Shown here: positions 24,341 through 35,950 of the stretch, piece after piece | How the letters are laid out: every line of letters starts with the position of its first letter | How positions within the stretch are numbered: the stretch's first letter is position 1 | Assembly (NCBI RefSeq): GCF_000213175.1 | Contig: NW_009799101.1 | Location: 2,341,007-2,405,006, forward strand | Source of the DNA: Neurospora tetrasperma FGSC 2508 | Taxonomy: Eukaryota; Ascomycota; Sordariomycetes; Sordariales; Sordariaceae | Length of the DNA stretch: 64,000 nucleotides | Reading direction: 5' to 3' | Translations under genes and position numbers: made by a program | The notes under the pieces: model-generated | The model's database searches: none | The model's input: the letters and a program-made list of their open reading frames with translations, nothing else | Told to the model about the DNA's origin: nothing

Positions 24341-27124
24341 CTAGTCGTCGTAAAGATCCTCATCCATCTCAGATTCCGGCGCAACCTCGTCAACTGCGTC
24401 TTCCTCGTCCAACATCATTTCGTCGTCCTCATCGTTGACCTCGGGATGGTTAGGAAGGACCGTAATCTTGCCGTCTTGGACGACAACCCTGGCAACCTCA
24501 CCGTCGCGGATGCTGCCACGGAGGATCAAAACGGCCAGGCGGTTCAGAACCTCCTTCTCAAGCACACGTTGCAGTGGTCTAGCGCCATAAGCTGGCGAGT
24601 AACCAAGAGCACCCAGCTTGTCTTTGGCTTCTTCCGACACCTCGATTTTGACATTGCGATCGTTGTCTTGGAGCCGCTTCTGGATTTCCGCAATGCGTAG
24701 CTCGACAATCTTGCGGATCTCGCGACGAGTGAGACGGTTGAAGATGACAATTGAGCTGATACGGTTGAGGAACTCGGGAAGGAAGTAGTTGCGCAGGGCG
24801 TTCATGACAAGCTCGCGAGTGGTTGGATCAATCTTACCGTCCTTGGCGTTGGGACGAGAAAGGTACTCAGCACCCAAGTTAGACGTCATGACAACAATGC
24901 AGTTCCTGGCATCAACGACTCTGCCTTGACCATCCGTGATACGACCGTCATCCATGAGCTGTAGCAGAACGGTCAAGACCTCCTTGGCTGCCTTTTCAAC
25001 CTCGTCAAAGAGAAGGATGGAGAACGGCTTGCGGCGAAGGGCCTCAGTCAGCTGGCCACCAGAGTCGTGACCAACGTAGCCGGGAGGAGCACCAATCATG
25101 CGGCTGAGAGAGTGACGCTCCTGATACTCAGACATGTCGAAACGGATCATGGCCTTAGGATCATCAAACAGGAACTCGGCAAGAGCCTTTGTCAGCAGAG
25201 TCTTACCGGTACCAGAAGGACCGCAGAACAGGAAGCTGGGAGGCTGGTTGGGGTTGGAGAGACCCGACCGCTGCAGTCTGATAGCGTTGGACACAGACTG
25301 AACGGCCTCCTTCTGACCGACAACAATCTTGCTGAGATGCTTCTCCATGTGCAAAAGCTTCTCCTTCTCGCTGGTCTTGAGGCGTGTGACGGGAATACCG
25401 GTCCACCGTGCTACAATCTCGTTGATCTGATCGGGACCAACGACGTCGGTGATCATGGCACCACCGGTTTCGGCCGCAGCGGCGTTGAGCGCAGCGTCAG
25501 CCGCAGCCTTTTCTTTCTCAAGCCTCTTGATTACTGCCTCCTGCTCAGGGATGGCGTAATACTGAAGATCAGCAGCACGGCTGTGATCTCCCATTCTGCT
25601 AGCCTCTTCGGCCTTTTGTCTCAAGCTCTCAAGCTTCATCCTGGCTTCCTGGAGAGCCTTGGCTCTCTGTTTCTCCTGTTCGTATTTCTCGCGGAGGGGC
25701 CTGAGCTCCTCCTCCACGTTCTCGGCATCCTTCTTTGCCTGCTCAAGACGAGCCTTGGAAGCCTCATCCTTCTCGCGAGACAAGGCGTGGATCTCAATCT
25801 TGAGCTGACGCAACTTGCGCTCCAGGGAATCGATGATCTCGGGCTGCGATTCTCGAGCGACTCTGACTGCAGCAGCCGCCTCGTCGATCAAATCGATAGC
25901 CGAATCAGGAAGTCTGCGGGAAGTGAGGTAGCGGGCCGCAAGATTTGCAGCGGCCACAATGGCAGCATCGGAAATAGTGACACCATGGTGCACCTCGTAC
26001 TTCTCCTTGAGACCACGTAGAATGGAAATTGTCTCAGAAACGGAAGGCTCCTTGACAATGACCTGCTGGAAACGACGTTCAAAGGCAGCATCCTTCTCGA
26101 TGTACTTGCGGTACTCGGCCAGGGTGGTAGCGCCAATGCAGTGAAGCTGACCACGGGCGAGCATTGGCTTCAAAAGGTTGGCCGCATCCATGCCGCCTTC
26201 TCCGGACGCGCCAGCACCCATGAGCAAATGGATTTCATCGATGAAAAGGATGATCATCTCCTTGGACTCGGCGATCTCCTTCAGAACTCCCTTCATGCGC
26301 TCTTCAAACTCACCCCTGTACTTGCTGCCGGCCACCAGGGCACCGACATCAAGAGACAGAAGCTTGCAGTTGGCCAGATTGTCGGGCACATCAGCGTTGA
26401 CGATGCGCTGAGCGAGACCCTCAACGACGGTAGTCTTACCGACACCAGGCTCACCGATAAGGACAGGGTTGTTCTTGGTACGACGAGAAAGAATACGGAT
26501 GACTCTCCGAATTTCCTCCTCACGACCAATGACGGGATCAATCTTGCCTTCCCTGGCCATGGCAGTCATATCAATGGTGAACTTGGCGAGATTCTCGTGC
26601 TCCTCTTCAGTGTCGGCATTGCGAGAGTCGACGCGCTTGGTACCGCGAATGGCCTGGATAGCATCGGTAACGAGCTTTGGCTTGGGAATGTTGGCCTCCT
26701 TGAGCGCATTCATGATCGAGGGCTCCTCGGCCAGGGCTGTGATAAGATGGTCGACGGCAATGTATGTGTCTTTTTGCGTCTTCTGTAGCTCGTTGGCCTT
26801 GCGCAGGACTGTATGGAAGGACGGAGCCATCGAGACATGGTCGGGAGGAGGGTCTTGGCTGGGGAGGCGAACGAGGGCCTTCTTGAGGGCGCGGTCGAAC
26901 AGCTGGGGATCGCCATGGGCTCTCTCAATGACTTGGCGGAAGAGAGAGCTGGTTGCCCCGGCTGGTGCATTTTGCTGGTCCTTGCTCGGATCTGGGAGAG
27001 GGTCGAGAAGCGCGACTGCCAGGTGAACGGGGAGGAGTTGCGAGTGGGCGTATTGCTCTGCCAGGGCCATGGCATCCTCCAAAGCCTTCTTGGCCCGGTC
27101 TGTAAATTCCATTTTCGACGTCAT
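24341..27124 (-). CDS. hsp98: Hsp98, ClpB/Hsp104-family disaggregase
   Basis: Single exon of 927 residues. The order is: Clp N-domain (about 1-155), first AAA+ domain with Walker A GEPGVGKT at 224-231 and Walker [10 protein letters not shown], the long coiled-coil middle domain (about 410-530, rich in Glu, Lys and Arg), and the second AAA+ domain with Walker A GPSGTGKT, Walker [11 protein letters not shown] and the pore loop GYVGHD. The tail is strongly acidic and ends DEDLYDD, as in eukaryotic Hsp104, where the tail contacts Hsp70/Hsp90 cochaperones. The hexamer pulls polypeptides out of aggregates together with Hsp70 and gives thermotolerance in the cytosol and nucleus. The lack of introns is common in strongly heat-induced genes. 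A heat-shock-element-like array lies about 0.5 kb upstream. Confidence 0.98.
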   Translation of the reverse strand: MTSKMEFTDRAKKALEDAMALAEQYAHSQLLPVHLAVALLDPLPDPSKDQQNAPAGATSSLFRQVIERAHGDPQLFDRALKKALVRLPSQDPPPDHVSMAPSFHTVLRKANELQKTQKDTYIAVDHLITALAEEPSIMNALKEANIPKPKLVTDAIQAIRGTKRVDSRNADTEEEHENLAKFTIDMTAMAREGKIDPVIGREEEIRRVIRILSRRTKNNPVLIGEPGVGKTTVVEGLAQRIVNADVPDNLANCKLLSLDVGALVAGSKYRGEFEERMKGVLKEIAESKEMIILFIDEIHLLMGAGASGEGGMDAANLLKPMLARGQLHCIGATTLAEYRKYIEKDAAFERRFQQVIVKEPSVSETISILRGLKEKYEVHHGVTISDAAIVAAANLAARYLTSRRLPDSAIDLIDEAAAAVRVARESQPEIIDSLERKLRQLKIEIHALSREKDEASKARLEQAKKDAENVEEELRPLREKYEQEKQRAKALQEARMKLESLRQKAEEASRMGDHSRAADLQYYAIPEQEAVIKRLEKEKAAADAALNAAAAETGGAMITDVVGPDQINEIVARWTGIPVTRLKTSEKEKLLHMEKHLSKIVVGQKEAVQSVSNAIRLQRSGLSNPNQPPSFLFCGPSGTGKTLLTKALAEFLFDDPKAMIRFDMSEYQERHSLSRMIGAPPGYVGHDSGGQLTEALRRKPFSILLFDEVEKAAKEVLTVLLQLMDDGRITDGQGRVVDARNCIVVMTSNLGAEYLSRPNAKDGKIDPTTRELVMNALRNYFLPEFLNRISSIVIFNRLTRREIRKIVELRIAEIQKRLQDNDRNVKIEVSEEAKDKLGALGYSPAYGARPLQRVLEKEVLNRLAVLILRGSIRDGEVARVVVQDGKITVLPNHPEVNDEDDEMMLDEEDAVDEVAPESEMDEDLYDD

Positions 27125-27189
27125 GATGGATTAGTGTGTGAGACTCTGTTGGTCCCTATAGAATTTGTGTGGTGTTGTGTTTCGAATTG

Positions 27190-27207
27190 GGTGTGTGTGT
27201 GTGTGTT
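27190..27207. repeat. GT dinucleotide repeat
   Basis: Eight or more GT units about 70 bp upstream of the hsp98 start codon, probably in its leader, where the transcript reads as CA repeats. Confidence 0.85.
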
Positions 27208-27598
27208 ATTGTTGATGTACAAAAGAGAGAAATCGCGGAAATGTTGAGATGAAGCTAGTGTGACGTGAGGCTTCACTCTTGATGTATATCTTGGAGAAGA
27301 AAATAAAAGAATTGTGTTTCGGGTATCTCTCAGTAGACTTTCGTGTTTTGATCTGGGGAACAAACAAAGAATCGCTGACGGGGGGAGAGGTCAGAAGGAG
27401 TGGAATTTATTCGTGAGCCTTGGTGGGGAGTGAAGTCGCGAGTTGATGCCCGAGCTGGCCGTGCAAGAGCAAGTGGGATGAGTATCTACCTCTAGCTGCT
27501 TCTCGATGGTCCTCGCAGCCTGTCGCAAGTAGAGGTAGCTGTGCGGGCGGGCGCACGGGAAGCGACGACATCATAGTGACAAGCAAGCAGGCTGCCCG

Positions 27599-27636
27599 CA
27601 GGGGAACGAAGCGACTCGAACCTTCAGCGGTCTTCC
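27599..27636. promoter_or_regulatory. heat shock element-like array with adjacent STRE-like site
   Basis: Five-bp units in register read GAA (27608), GAC (27613), GAA (27618), TTC (27623), a mismatch (27628) and TTC (27633). The core is a perfect GAAnnTTC, with further units ten bases away on both sides, as HSF trimers prefer. AGGGG at 27600-27604 directly beside it matches the stress-response element. The array lies about 480-510 bp upstream of the hsp98 start codon, in the intergenic region shared with NIP7. Confidence 0.6.
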
Positions 27637-29117
27637 TGTCACGATATACTTACTGGCTGCTGTTCGGGCATGAGGGGTATTAAGTGGGTACCTAGAGGGC
27701 GGGGCACATGGAAGCTTCTCAGTGGGGTCCGCGCTTTCGGTCTGTCTCTCCGTCATCGCAGTACCTGCATCTACCTGACTCCAACCAGAGAGGATTGGCG
27801 AGACCCAAACAGTTGGACGTTACTGCAATGCTTCTTTTCACTTCCGTCTTCTCCTTCTACTATTCCTTCACCGTTGATTTTCCTCTTCGTTTGCGTAGAT
27901 GAACAACAAGGACGTTCTCTCCCAGTCGGACGAACCACAATGTCAGTCGGTATCCTCACACTCCAGCATCTCTTTCTTACCATACCTTTTCCCATCTACA
28001 ATTCTGGCCAAGAAGGCGCAGTAAGGTCTTTGGATTGAATCACATCCACTGCGATTACCGCGTAAGGGAAGCTCCTTGCGCACCGTGGTGGATTGGGTAT
28101 CATGAGATGCCTCTGACCAGCGCGCCCAACGTGAGCCAGCTTGGTTGGTCACACTTCATATTCATTCCTTCGAGATGGATGAATTCGGTGCATTCGGTAG
28201 CATTCTATGCCACAATACTCCCACGTCTCGTTTGCCACTATGTAGTCATGAACACCTCCCCACTTGAGAACCTCGGTCAGGAACGGTGAGATTGGTTGAA
28301 GAGTCTGAATGACAATCGATCAACTCGATGCGTGATACTAGTTTGGCTTCTTTTTGTGTCAGTAGAAGTTGACGAATAATCCCTCTTTGATGGGTGCAAG
28401 GCCATGGCTCGACCCATTTCACGACCAGAACCACAAGCTGCCACTTCCAACGTCAAGTGGCCTTCTGGTTACGCTTTTGTCAGTTTAACAGCTAGCTTCT
28501 TTGCTGCGATACCACTCCGATATGCATTACAATCTCTGGAAAGCTAACTTACACGGTTAACCTTGCCAGCAATCTGGATTACCAGGACGATTGAGAAGTC
28601 AGCCAGGCTCGCCGCGCAGGAAAACAATTGTGTAGATGAGGACCGAATCCTGAAAGAGAGTGGGCCGCTGGATACAGCTGGAAATCATTGGCCTCGACTG
28701 AGGTTTGTTTCTTCCTTCACACAGGACTTGGATGAACATCGCGATGTAGGAGTTCCCTCTGGAAATATAAACTTCATGGATGTCGCATACCTAGTACTGT
28801 CCGCTTCAGGTTGTTGTCACTTGCCGGCCTGTGACAGTGTCGCTAGGGCACGCTGGGGTCGCGCACGGCAAACGTAGGAGCGGGTAAAAGTGGGACTCGG
28901 CTATTTTAGCTTCGAGTATCCACTGCAGCCATTGCATCTAAAGCGGAGAATTAATGGCTTGGCGTCCCCCCATTATCGGAAGAGTGGGTTTCCTTGTCGA
29001 TAAAAAAAAGTTCTGGCAGAGAAACGCGGGCGAACCTCCATCGGTTGCGGCCGTCAGCGCTTGGAGATTCCTTCGCATTGCATCACCAACTCCATCAATT
29101 CACAACACACCGACAAA

Positions 29118-30084
29118 ATGCGCCCTCTTACAGAAACGGAGCAGAAGACCGTCTTCGAGAAGGTCAGTTTCAGTGCCGCAACAATCCCATATTCAAACAA
29201 GGATGAACAACAGCTGACTGATTGCTTTGGCACCCTAAAGCTTGCAAACTACTGCACCGATCTCAAGAGTCTTATCGCTCCTCTCGATGATGGCGACAGA
29301 TACGTTTTCCGTCTGAACCACTCTCGCGTACGTTCTGCCTCTCTCGCCTCCCTCGCTTCCTCTCGACCTTGCTCGATACACCGTCTCTTCCCTTTTGGCT
29401 GTGCGCCACTGAGGACAACGACAGCCGGGCGACGGCGACGACAGCCACCACACCACCAACCAGAATAAGGGCCAGATAGACTGACAAAGATGATGCTATA
29501 CAGGTTTACTACGTCCGTCTCTCCGTTGCCAACCTCGCCACCAGTGTCAGCCGCGATGCCCTCCTCAGCCTGGGTACCTGCCTTGGAAAGATGACCAAGA
29601 CCGGAAAGTTCAGACTTCACATCACTGCCCGTACGTTCCATGTCCAATGCCTAATCCTTATGCGATTACTGAGACAGTTGGAATGTATTTGAAAGCTAAC
29701 AACCTGATTACCAACCTCATAGTTCCTATCCTCTCCGAGCACGCCCGTCATAAGATCTGGGTCAAGGACAACGGTGCCCAGCCCTTCCTCTACGGCTCGA
29801 ACGGTATACCTCTCCATCTCCTGGTTCTCTATCCTACTAGCCTTATGAAAACTAACGAGCATTTAAAAACAGTCGTCAAGGCCCACGTCGGCCGTTGGTC
29901 CGAGGACTGCCCCGAGCACTCCGGCGTCGTCGTCTACAGCATGGCTGATATTCCCCTTGGCTTCGGTGTCACAGCTCGTAGCACAACCGAGGCACGCCGC
30001 CTTGATCCCACGGGTATCGTTTGCTTCCGTCAATCGGACTGCGGCGAGTACCTCCGTGATGAGGACACCCTCTTTGCTGGTTAA
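29118..30084 (+). CDS. NIP7: NIP7, 60S ribosome biogenesis PUA protein
   Basis: Five exons, 29118-29162, 29241-29327, 29504-29630, 29723-29803 and 29873-30084, giving 183 residues, close to the usual 180. The start [15 protein letters not shown] followed by LANYC matches the family, which fixes the first intron (29163-29240) although it is in frame and has no stop. The N-terminal domain precedes a C-terminal PUA domain (about 95-175) with [37 protein letters not shown] and [18 protein letters not shown]. Nip7 binds pre-rRNA and acts with Nop8 and Nop53-type partners in 27S processing and 60S assembly in the nucleolus. All donors are GTACGT/GTCAGT/GTATAC-like. Confidence 0.95.
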
Positions 30085-30508
30085 AGTGTCGGTCCGAGTA
30101 AGAAAGATGGAAGGAATTAACGAAGGCTTGGAAAAGAGAAGGTCATAAGAACTTTTTATTGCTTTAGGGAAGTACCATAAAGGCGTCCTGGCGTTTACAA
30201 CACACACATACACTTTTGGTCAGAATCAGATACCTCCAGCATTTTTATCTGGGCAGATATAATTTGATCTTTTTTCTCGTCGAGCAATAGGGGAGGGCCA
30301 AGACATACCTATATTCTTTATTAGGAATTGTGATCGGAACCTCTCAACCTCGTTGTTTTTATACCTGTGGAAGCCATTGTTCGTCCAGATCCCGACTTAC
30401 GCAACACTCAAGTTGTATCTGTTTACGTCGTTTGCAACATGTAATTTCAAGGTACAAGCCCCGTCCATGTTTTTCGTATAACCGCACCTGTTCTACCATG
30501 CCATACCT
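30085..30508. other. convergent 3' region, NIP7 / glutamate kinase
   Basis: About 420 bp between two stop codons. It holds the two 3' ends; a T-rich tract lies at 30264-30280. Nothing else is seen. Confidence 0.55.
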
Positions 30509-32352
30509 TCAAGCCCGATGTCCGCCAACAGGACTAGCCGGCCTACTCACCGCATTGTAAAAGCTCACACTCTCCCTCTGCGCCACATACTCGCTATCCG
30601 CATACCCCAACAGCTGCCCAATCTCCACGCTCTGATGTCCCTTAATCCTTGCAATCTCGGCGCTCGCGTAGTTGGTCAGGCACCGGCCCACCTCAACCGC
30701 TTCACCCTCCCACATCTTGCCATCCGGACCGGGCGTAGACCGGCGCTTGTCAACGACGCACAGGCGCACAGCCTCTTGCTGAGCAAAGAAACCCTCCACG
30801 TCCACCACGCCGACGGGAAGCAGCCCAGCTTTGCCGAGGAGAGCCTTGTACGCGCCCTGGTCGATGTACAAAGTTCCATGCGGACGCAGGCCGTGCAGGA
30901 TCCAGAAGTAGCGGTCGCGGACGGGCGAGGGCGAGGGCAGGAAGCGCGTGTGAAGCGGGATCTGGCTGCGGTTGATGACGGCTGGGACCTGCTCGGAGCT
31001 TGGGTTGACGGCCACGGCTGGGGTGGAGGTGCCAGTGACGGAGTCGGAATTGTTGTTGAGCGAGGCGAGAGACGCTGTGGACGGGTGGTTGACCTGCGTG
31101 GTAAGGGAGGCCGGGGAACGGCTGCCTTGGATATGTCTGACGATCTTGTGAATGTTGCCAGGGTTGGAAGAGCGAGTGATCACGGTGGTGACGCCGGCGG
31201 AAGTGGCAAGGCGGGCGGCTACGATCTTGGTGGACATGCCGCCTGTGCCGAGCGATGAGCCGGCTTGAGAGACTGGAAAGTGGAGGCACATGGTTAGAAT
31301 GTTGTTTGAGACCCTGTGCTACAGAAATAAGAATGGAGCTTCTCACCATCGGCAACAAGAGCACCGATATCTTCCACAACCTCGATTGGCTGGGCGTCAG
31401 GGTTGGTTCTGGGGTTCTTGTCATAGAGACAGTCGACGTCGGTCATGAGGAAGAGGAGATCGGCGTGGACCATGGCGGCGGTGATGGCTGACAGAGTATC
31501 GTTGTCACCAAACTTGATTTCAGATACGGCCAGCGTATCGTTCTCGTTGACGATGGGGATCACGCCCATATCGAGCAGCTCATGAATAGTGTTCTGCGCA
31601 TTGAGATATCGTGATCGCTGAAGAGAAAGTCAGCGGAAAGTCGTTCATCATCAAGGTGTGTGATCCCCACTCACATCGGAAATATCGCTTCTGGTGAGCA
31701 AGATCTGGGCGATGGGCTGTCTGAGATGGTTGAACAAACTGTCCCACAGACTCATTAGGCGACACTGTCCGATAGCTGCCAAGGCCTGTTATGGTGTAAG
31801 TCAAATTATCCTTCTTGTGGTGTACCTAGGAGGACTTGCCTGCAACTTTGAAATGTGTTTTGGTCTCCTCTCAACGTCCATTCTCTGGAGGCCAACTCCG
31901 ATGGCGCCGGATGAGACAATGATGACTTTATGCCCATCTTTACGTAGCTTGACCGCTGTCTCGACTATCAGGGTGAGATTGGATAGAAGGGGCTCATGTG
32001 TTTTTTCGTCCACAATGGAACTGGTTCCTGGGAGAGTGAGTGTTAGCCCAGTGAGCCGTGGCTGATGAGATCCAGCGTGTATTATTGTCGTTTCACATGA
32101 ACCTAGAGCAGTTCATGATATTTCGAGGAAAACATTGGGGGGTTTCCCTCACCGAGTTTGATGACCACTCCAAGGGAACGAGGGCTCTTCATAGCTATAA
32201 TGTTGAAGAAAGCGTTAACACACAGCTCTTTCAAACAAGCGCCTCAAAACAGTAGACTGAGACCGCTCCTGAGGAGGATGGGTGAGTGAGATGAGATAAC
32301 AGAGTGTGGTTCTGCACTTACACACATGGTGATGTTGCGTCTCGGGCTCCAT
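30509..32352 (-). CDS. PRO1: glutamate 5-kinase with C-terminal PUA domain
   Basis: Six exons, 32352-32322, 32194-32153, 32027-31840, 31785-31675, 31617-31347 and 31272-30509, giving 468 residues. It phosphorylates glutamate with ATP, the first committed step of proline synthesis in the cytosol. The amino-acid-kinase fold starts at [13 protein letters not shown] (catalytic Lys23), with [35 protein letters not shown] and [12 protein letters not shown] in order. A PUA domain follows at about 345-455. The insert between them is Ser/Thr-rich. The third intron (31839-31786) begins with GC, not GT: CAG|GCAAGT. The exon-5/6 boundary restores VADVSQAGSS. The start uses a 31-nt exon; an alternative start is the Met at codon 12. 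A GTGAGT near the 3' end could remove the last 12 or so codons. PRO1 is the yeast name. Confidence 0.92.
31786..31839 (-). other. GC-AG intron
   Basis: 54-nt phase-0 intron of the glutamate kinase gene with donor CAG|GCAAGT and acceptor ACAG. It joins SKLQ to ALAAIGQ, the sequence conserved in glutamate kinases. A GT donor a few bases away (GTACAC) would break the frame. Confidence 0.85.
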
Positions 32353-33055
32353 CTTTTTAAGAATTCAGACTGCAGCTGGCCTGTATGGTACGCGCGTGAT
32401 TTCACTCAACCCCAGCTTGGCCGATCAACAACCGTTTCTCGATGTGGAATTGATCCCTTCAAGGTGCATTCGGTACGGACATGATTCCCTTGGGTGCTCC
32501 TGGAAACTGGAGTCACAGTGGGTGCCGCGACTTTGGCAAAGTGGACCGACTCGTTGTTGACCGCGCCAACGGCCGACATCGGGGCACAAAGACGGGAACG
32601 TGAGGACAGCCAGGAAAAAACTGGGCCAGGGGCATTCCACGGTCACCGCCCAAGACCAGTTTCAGGGCATTGTCACAGGGCATTTTCAGCGCCTTTTGAG
32701 GGACAGACCGCTCCGGGCTTAAGGTGACCTACCATAGTGGGGTGCCCGTAAAGCAAGTCCCGAACTCCCGGTTCCGTCCCGATGGGAAACTGCCCTTAGC
32801 TACCTACCTCCGTCTATTCACTGCGCGTCCGGGTACCTCTAGTGACGACATGCCAGGTGCAGCTGGGCTGTTTTCCGTTGTGTCTCCACTGTAAATTTTA
32901 GGTCCCAGACCTCCCCGTCAAGGTGCCCATCTCATCTCAATCACGATCCGATTCGATTGCAGATCAACGATTGGAACCCCCACCTTCGACGATAACCTCC
33001 AGCTCAACCTCGAAGCAAACACAACGTCCGAACCGACAACCACACCATACTCACC
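32353..33055. other. divergent intergenic region, glutamate kinase / ATP23
   Basis: About 700 bp holding two promoters. No exact TGACTCA site for the amino-acid-starvation regulator CPC-1 was found by eye. The ATP23 side is C-rich just before its ATG, as is usual for leaders here. Confidence 0.55.
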
Positions 33056-34018
33056 ATGTCACCAGCGCCCACCACTAGCGCCGGCCCCGCGTCCTCGGGC
33101 ATTCCTCCCTCCTCCCTCCCCACATCCACCGTCACCGAGAACGATACGCAACCCTCCTCCTCCTCGAAAGCCAACGATCTCCTTCCTCGCTACCTCACGA
33201 ACGACACCTCCCGCACCGGCTACGACCCCTCCATCCAATGGTGGATGAACTACTTCAAGATTCTCACCGGCCAAATCACGCCCGAGGGCGTCGAGCACTA
33301 CCGTGAAGACCGGTACAAGGCCAACGAGGCGCGCGACTGCGCCCGGTGCGAGGCCGACCGTGACTGGCTGTTTCAGAACTCGCCGGTGATCCGGTTCCTG
33401 CGTGAGAAGGTGGCCAACCTAAACGGCGTCTTGGATGAGACCAATGTCGTGTGTCGCCGGTGTCCTAGCAGGATTGTGGTGATTCCCGGAACCAAGGACA
33501 AGGGAGAGGAGGATAGGATAGAGGTTGCCAGACAGGGTGGTGGGTTTAGTCCTGATCATGGCATCCTGTTGTGCGCCAATGAGATGCGCAATCGAGGACA
33601 CTTGGAGGATACGCTGGCGCATGAGATGGTGCATGCTTGGGATCATCTGAGGTGGAAGGTGGATTGGTTCGGGGAGAAGAGTTTGAGGCACGCTGCTTGT
33701 ACTGAAGTGAGTTCCCTCTCCCTTTCCTGTCCCGTCTGTTTCGTTTCGAGCTGGAAGGACAGTTGCTGATCTTTGGAATGTTCTGAGCAGATCCGAGCAT
33801 CAATGCTCAGCGGCGAGTGCAGATGGACACGCGAGTCTATTGTCCGAGGCAACTGGACGCTTACCCAACAATTTCAGAACTGCGTTCGTATGCGAGCCAT
33901 CCAGTCGGTTATGGCACGACCGACGTGCAAGGACGATGTACATGCAACAAAGGTGGTCAACGAGGTGTGGGACTCGTGCTTTGCGGACAAGAGGCCGTTT
34001 GAGGAGATTTATAGGTGA
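33056..34018 (+). CDS. ATP23: Atp23, mitochondrial intermembrane-space metalloprotease
   Basis: Two exons, 33056-33706 and 33791-34018 (84-nt phase-0 intron), giving 292 residues. The zinc protease motif HEMVH at 189-193 carries the two His ligands and the catalytic Glu. Cysteine pairs at 94/97 and 133/136, with others further on, fit the disulfide-rich fold imported by the Mia40 route. In yeast Atp23 removes the presequence of Atp6 and helps assemble the F1Fo ATP synthase with prohibitins, facing the intermembrane space. The N-terminal 45 residues are Ser/Pro/Thr-rich and not conserved. Convergent with the Aurora kinase gene. Confidence 0.95.
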
Positions 34019-34477
34019 TCTCGAGCCTGTATCGCGGATGGAGAGGGCGTTTTATACCATGTACTCCTGCTGTTTTTGTGATGAACGTTTCTTAACATGT
34101 ACAATCAATGATACCACTTCTACTTGAGATTCCAGCTCTAATCTCGTGGCGCTGATATATACACCTGTCACACATGTGATACATAAACTAAAGTCAATGT
34201 CCAGTCCATTGCTCGCTAAATGCCGGAACGTAGGTAACGTATATGCACAGATAATGAACTCATAAGCCTCCTCCCCTTGACAATACGGGGATTCTGATCC
34301 TAGCCCTCTTCCTCTCGCTCAAACGCCCAAGAACGCCCGTATTACAACCTGAAGAAGAAAGGAAAAACAAAACAAGAAAAACAAGCTAACAATGCAAGTG
34401 GGCTCCACGCTTTCGCAGTGCTCGAAGAAAGTTCGACGGATATCAGACAAAGTAAAAGCAAACCCAAGAGACACCCC
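34019..34477. other. convergent 3' region, ATP23 / Aurora kinase
   Basis: About 460 bp between stop codons, with an A-rich tract at 34350-34385. No gene is seen. Confidence 0.55.
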
Positions 34478-35950
34478 TCAGTTGCCCATTTTACTTGCCA
34501 TTTTCTCCCGGTTCGCAGCCCTTTCTCCCTTGACGCAGTGCTTCAAGATCCAAGGGTGGTTCTCCACCTCCTCCAAAGGAAGACGCTTCTCAGGGTCGAG
34601 TACCAACAACTGGATCATGGGTTAGCATTGAAAGACCATCCTTATGGGGAACAATGACTTGTTACCTTCTTGATCAGATCCTTTGCCTCCTTGCTGACCC
34701 ACTCGGGAATGGTCATATCCGCCCTCGCAATCCTCTTCTGTGTCATGATCGGCGTATCTTCAAACGGCGCCTCGCCGACCAAAAACTCATACGTCAACAC
34801 GCCCAAGCTCCACAAGTCCACTTTCTCATTGTACCAGTTATCCTTGGATCCGCTCCGGATCATCTCTGGCGGCAGGTAATCCAGGGTTCCGCAGAGCGTC
34901 TGCCTCCGGTTGTTGGGCGCGTGCACGCTCCAGCCGAAATCCGATATCTTGATCTCCCCGTGAATGCCGACTAGAATATTCTCCGGTTTGATATCGCGGT
35001 GAATGACGTGCTTGCGGTGCAAGTATTTGAGGGCGGATGCCATTTGCGCAACATACTGCGCTGCTTTCCATTCGGGAAAACGGTTTTCCTTGCGTAGGTG
35101 CTTGTACAGCTCGCCCTTGCCGGCGTACTCGAGAATCAAAAAGATGCGCTTGCTGTCATGGAAGTGTCCGTACAACTTCAAGATATTGGGGTGTCGTAGG
35201 TTGGATTGAATTTCGATCTCGCGACGCACTTGCTTCTCGACTCCGGTGCCGTGTTGCAATTCCGACTTGTAGAGCACCTTGAGGGCACAGATGAAACCAG
35301 AGCTGCGCTCCCGCGCGAGGTATACGCGGCCGAATTTGCCTTTGCCAAGTGGCCGACCGATTTCAAACATGCCAAGGTGGAATTGTTTGGGGGATATCGA
35401 CTGATCGTAGCCGGCACTAGAGGATGACTCGGATGTAGATGTACCTGTCGAAGAAACGCTAGCGGAGGCCATTGGCTGCGAAAGTTCGTCGTGATCATCG
35501 TCGTCGACTCTACGAATGCCGGCGTATGTCGTGGACTTGTGAGCGGCGGATGAAACAATGGTCGAAGATTTCGTGGCAACGGGAACGGTTCTCTGTGGTT
35601 TTCGTGGTGAGGGAGGTTCGCTAGAGATGATGGGCGGATTCTTCCTTTGCGCGATCTGCGAAGGAACAAGGAACGGAGGTGCTTACTACGGTATTGCCGC
35701 TTTGCGATTGAAGGGCTACTTTGAAGAGATTCGGCCTGCCGGGGGCGCTCGTGTGTTGGACTTGACTGGGACCTGCCTACGATCGCGCATATCAGTCAGA
35801 AAGGCTATCAAGCAAACATTGTTGTAAAAATCATACCTTTGACTTGAGCTCTCTCGCCTTTTGCTGAAGTCGAGCGCCATCGCTTGGATCGTTGTTTTCG
35901 TCATGTATCGACATGCGCCCGAAGCGTGACTCCATTGGTTGGCCCGCCAT
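34478..35950 (-). CDS. IPL1: Aurora-family serine/threonine kinase (Ipl1/Ark1)
   Basis: Best model: 35950-35837, 35655-34666 and 34609-34478, giving about 411 residues. The kinase domain starts near residue 136: glycine loop GKGKFGRV at 142-149, catalytic Lys164, HRDIKPEN (Asp259), DFG (Asp277), and the Aurora activation loop [16 protein letters not shown] with phosphorylatable Thr291. The C-terminal [19 protein letters not shown] comes from a separate last exon (GTAAC donor, TGCTAAC branch point). As catalytic subunit of the chromosomal passenger complex it corrects kinetochore attachment. The N-terminus [20 protein letters not shown] is on exon 1. The first intron is uncertain: a long form (35836-35656) is given, but an earlier acceptor at 35774 (CGTAG) plus a second very short intron is possible. 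The whole kinase domain is unaffected. Confidence 0.9.

Larger units (their letters stand above)
27125..29117. other. divergent intergenic region, hsp98 / NIP7
   Basis: About 2 kb between two start codons that point away from each other. Near hsp98 are the GT repeat, a 9-bp inverted repeat (CTACCTCTA near 27486 with TAGAGGTAG near 27530) and the heat-shock-element-like array. The NIP7 side (27700-29117) shows no gene or repeat. Confidence 0.6.

Noticed and set aside
25067-26788. Long plus-strand open frames (317 and 215 codons) opposite hsp98
   Set aside because: They are the complement of a highly conserved, codon-biased coding region, resemble no family and have no splice or start context of their own.
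30518-31258. 246-codon plus-strand frame opposite the last exon of the glutamate kinase
   Set aside because: It lies wholly over the conserved kinase and PUA coding region on the other strand and has low-complexity Arg/Gly/Asp content typical of a complement.
35178-35669. 163-codon minus-strand frame overlapping the Aurora N-terminal region
   Set aside because: It is a frame-shifted reading of the same exon; the kinase frame continues upstream without interruption to the intron.
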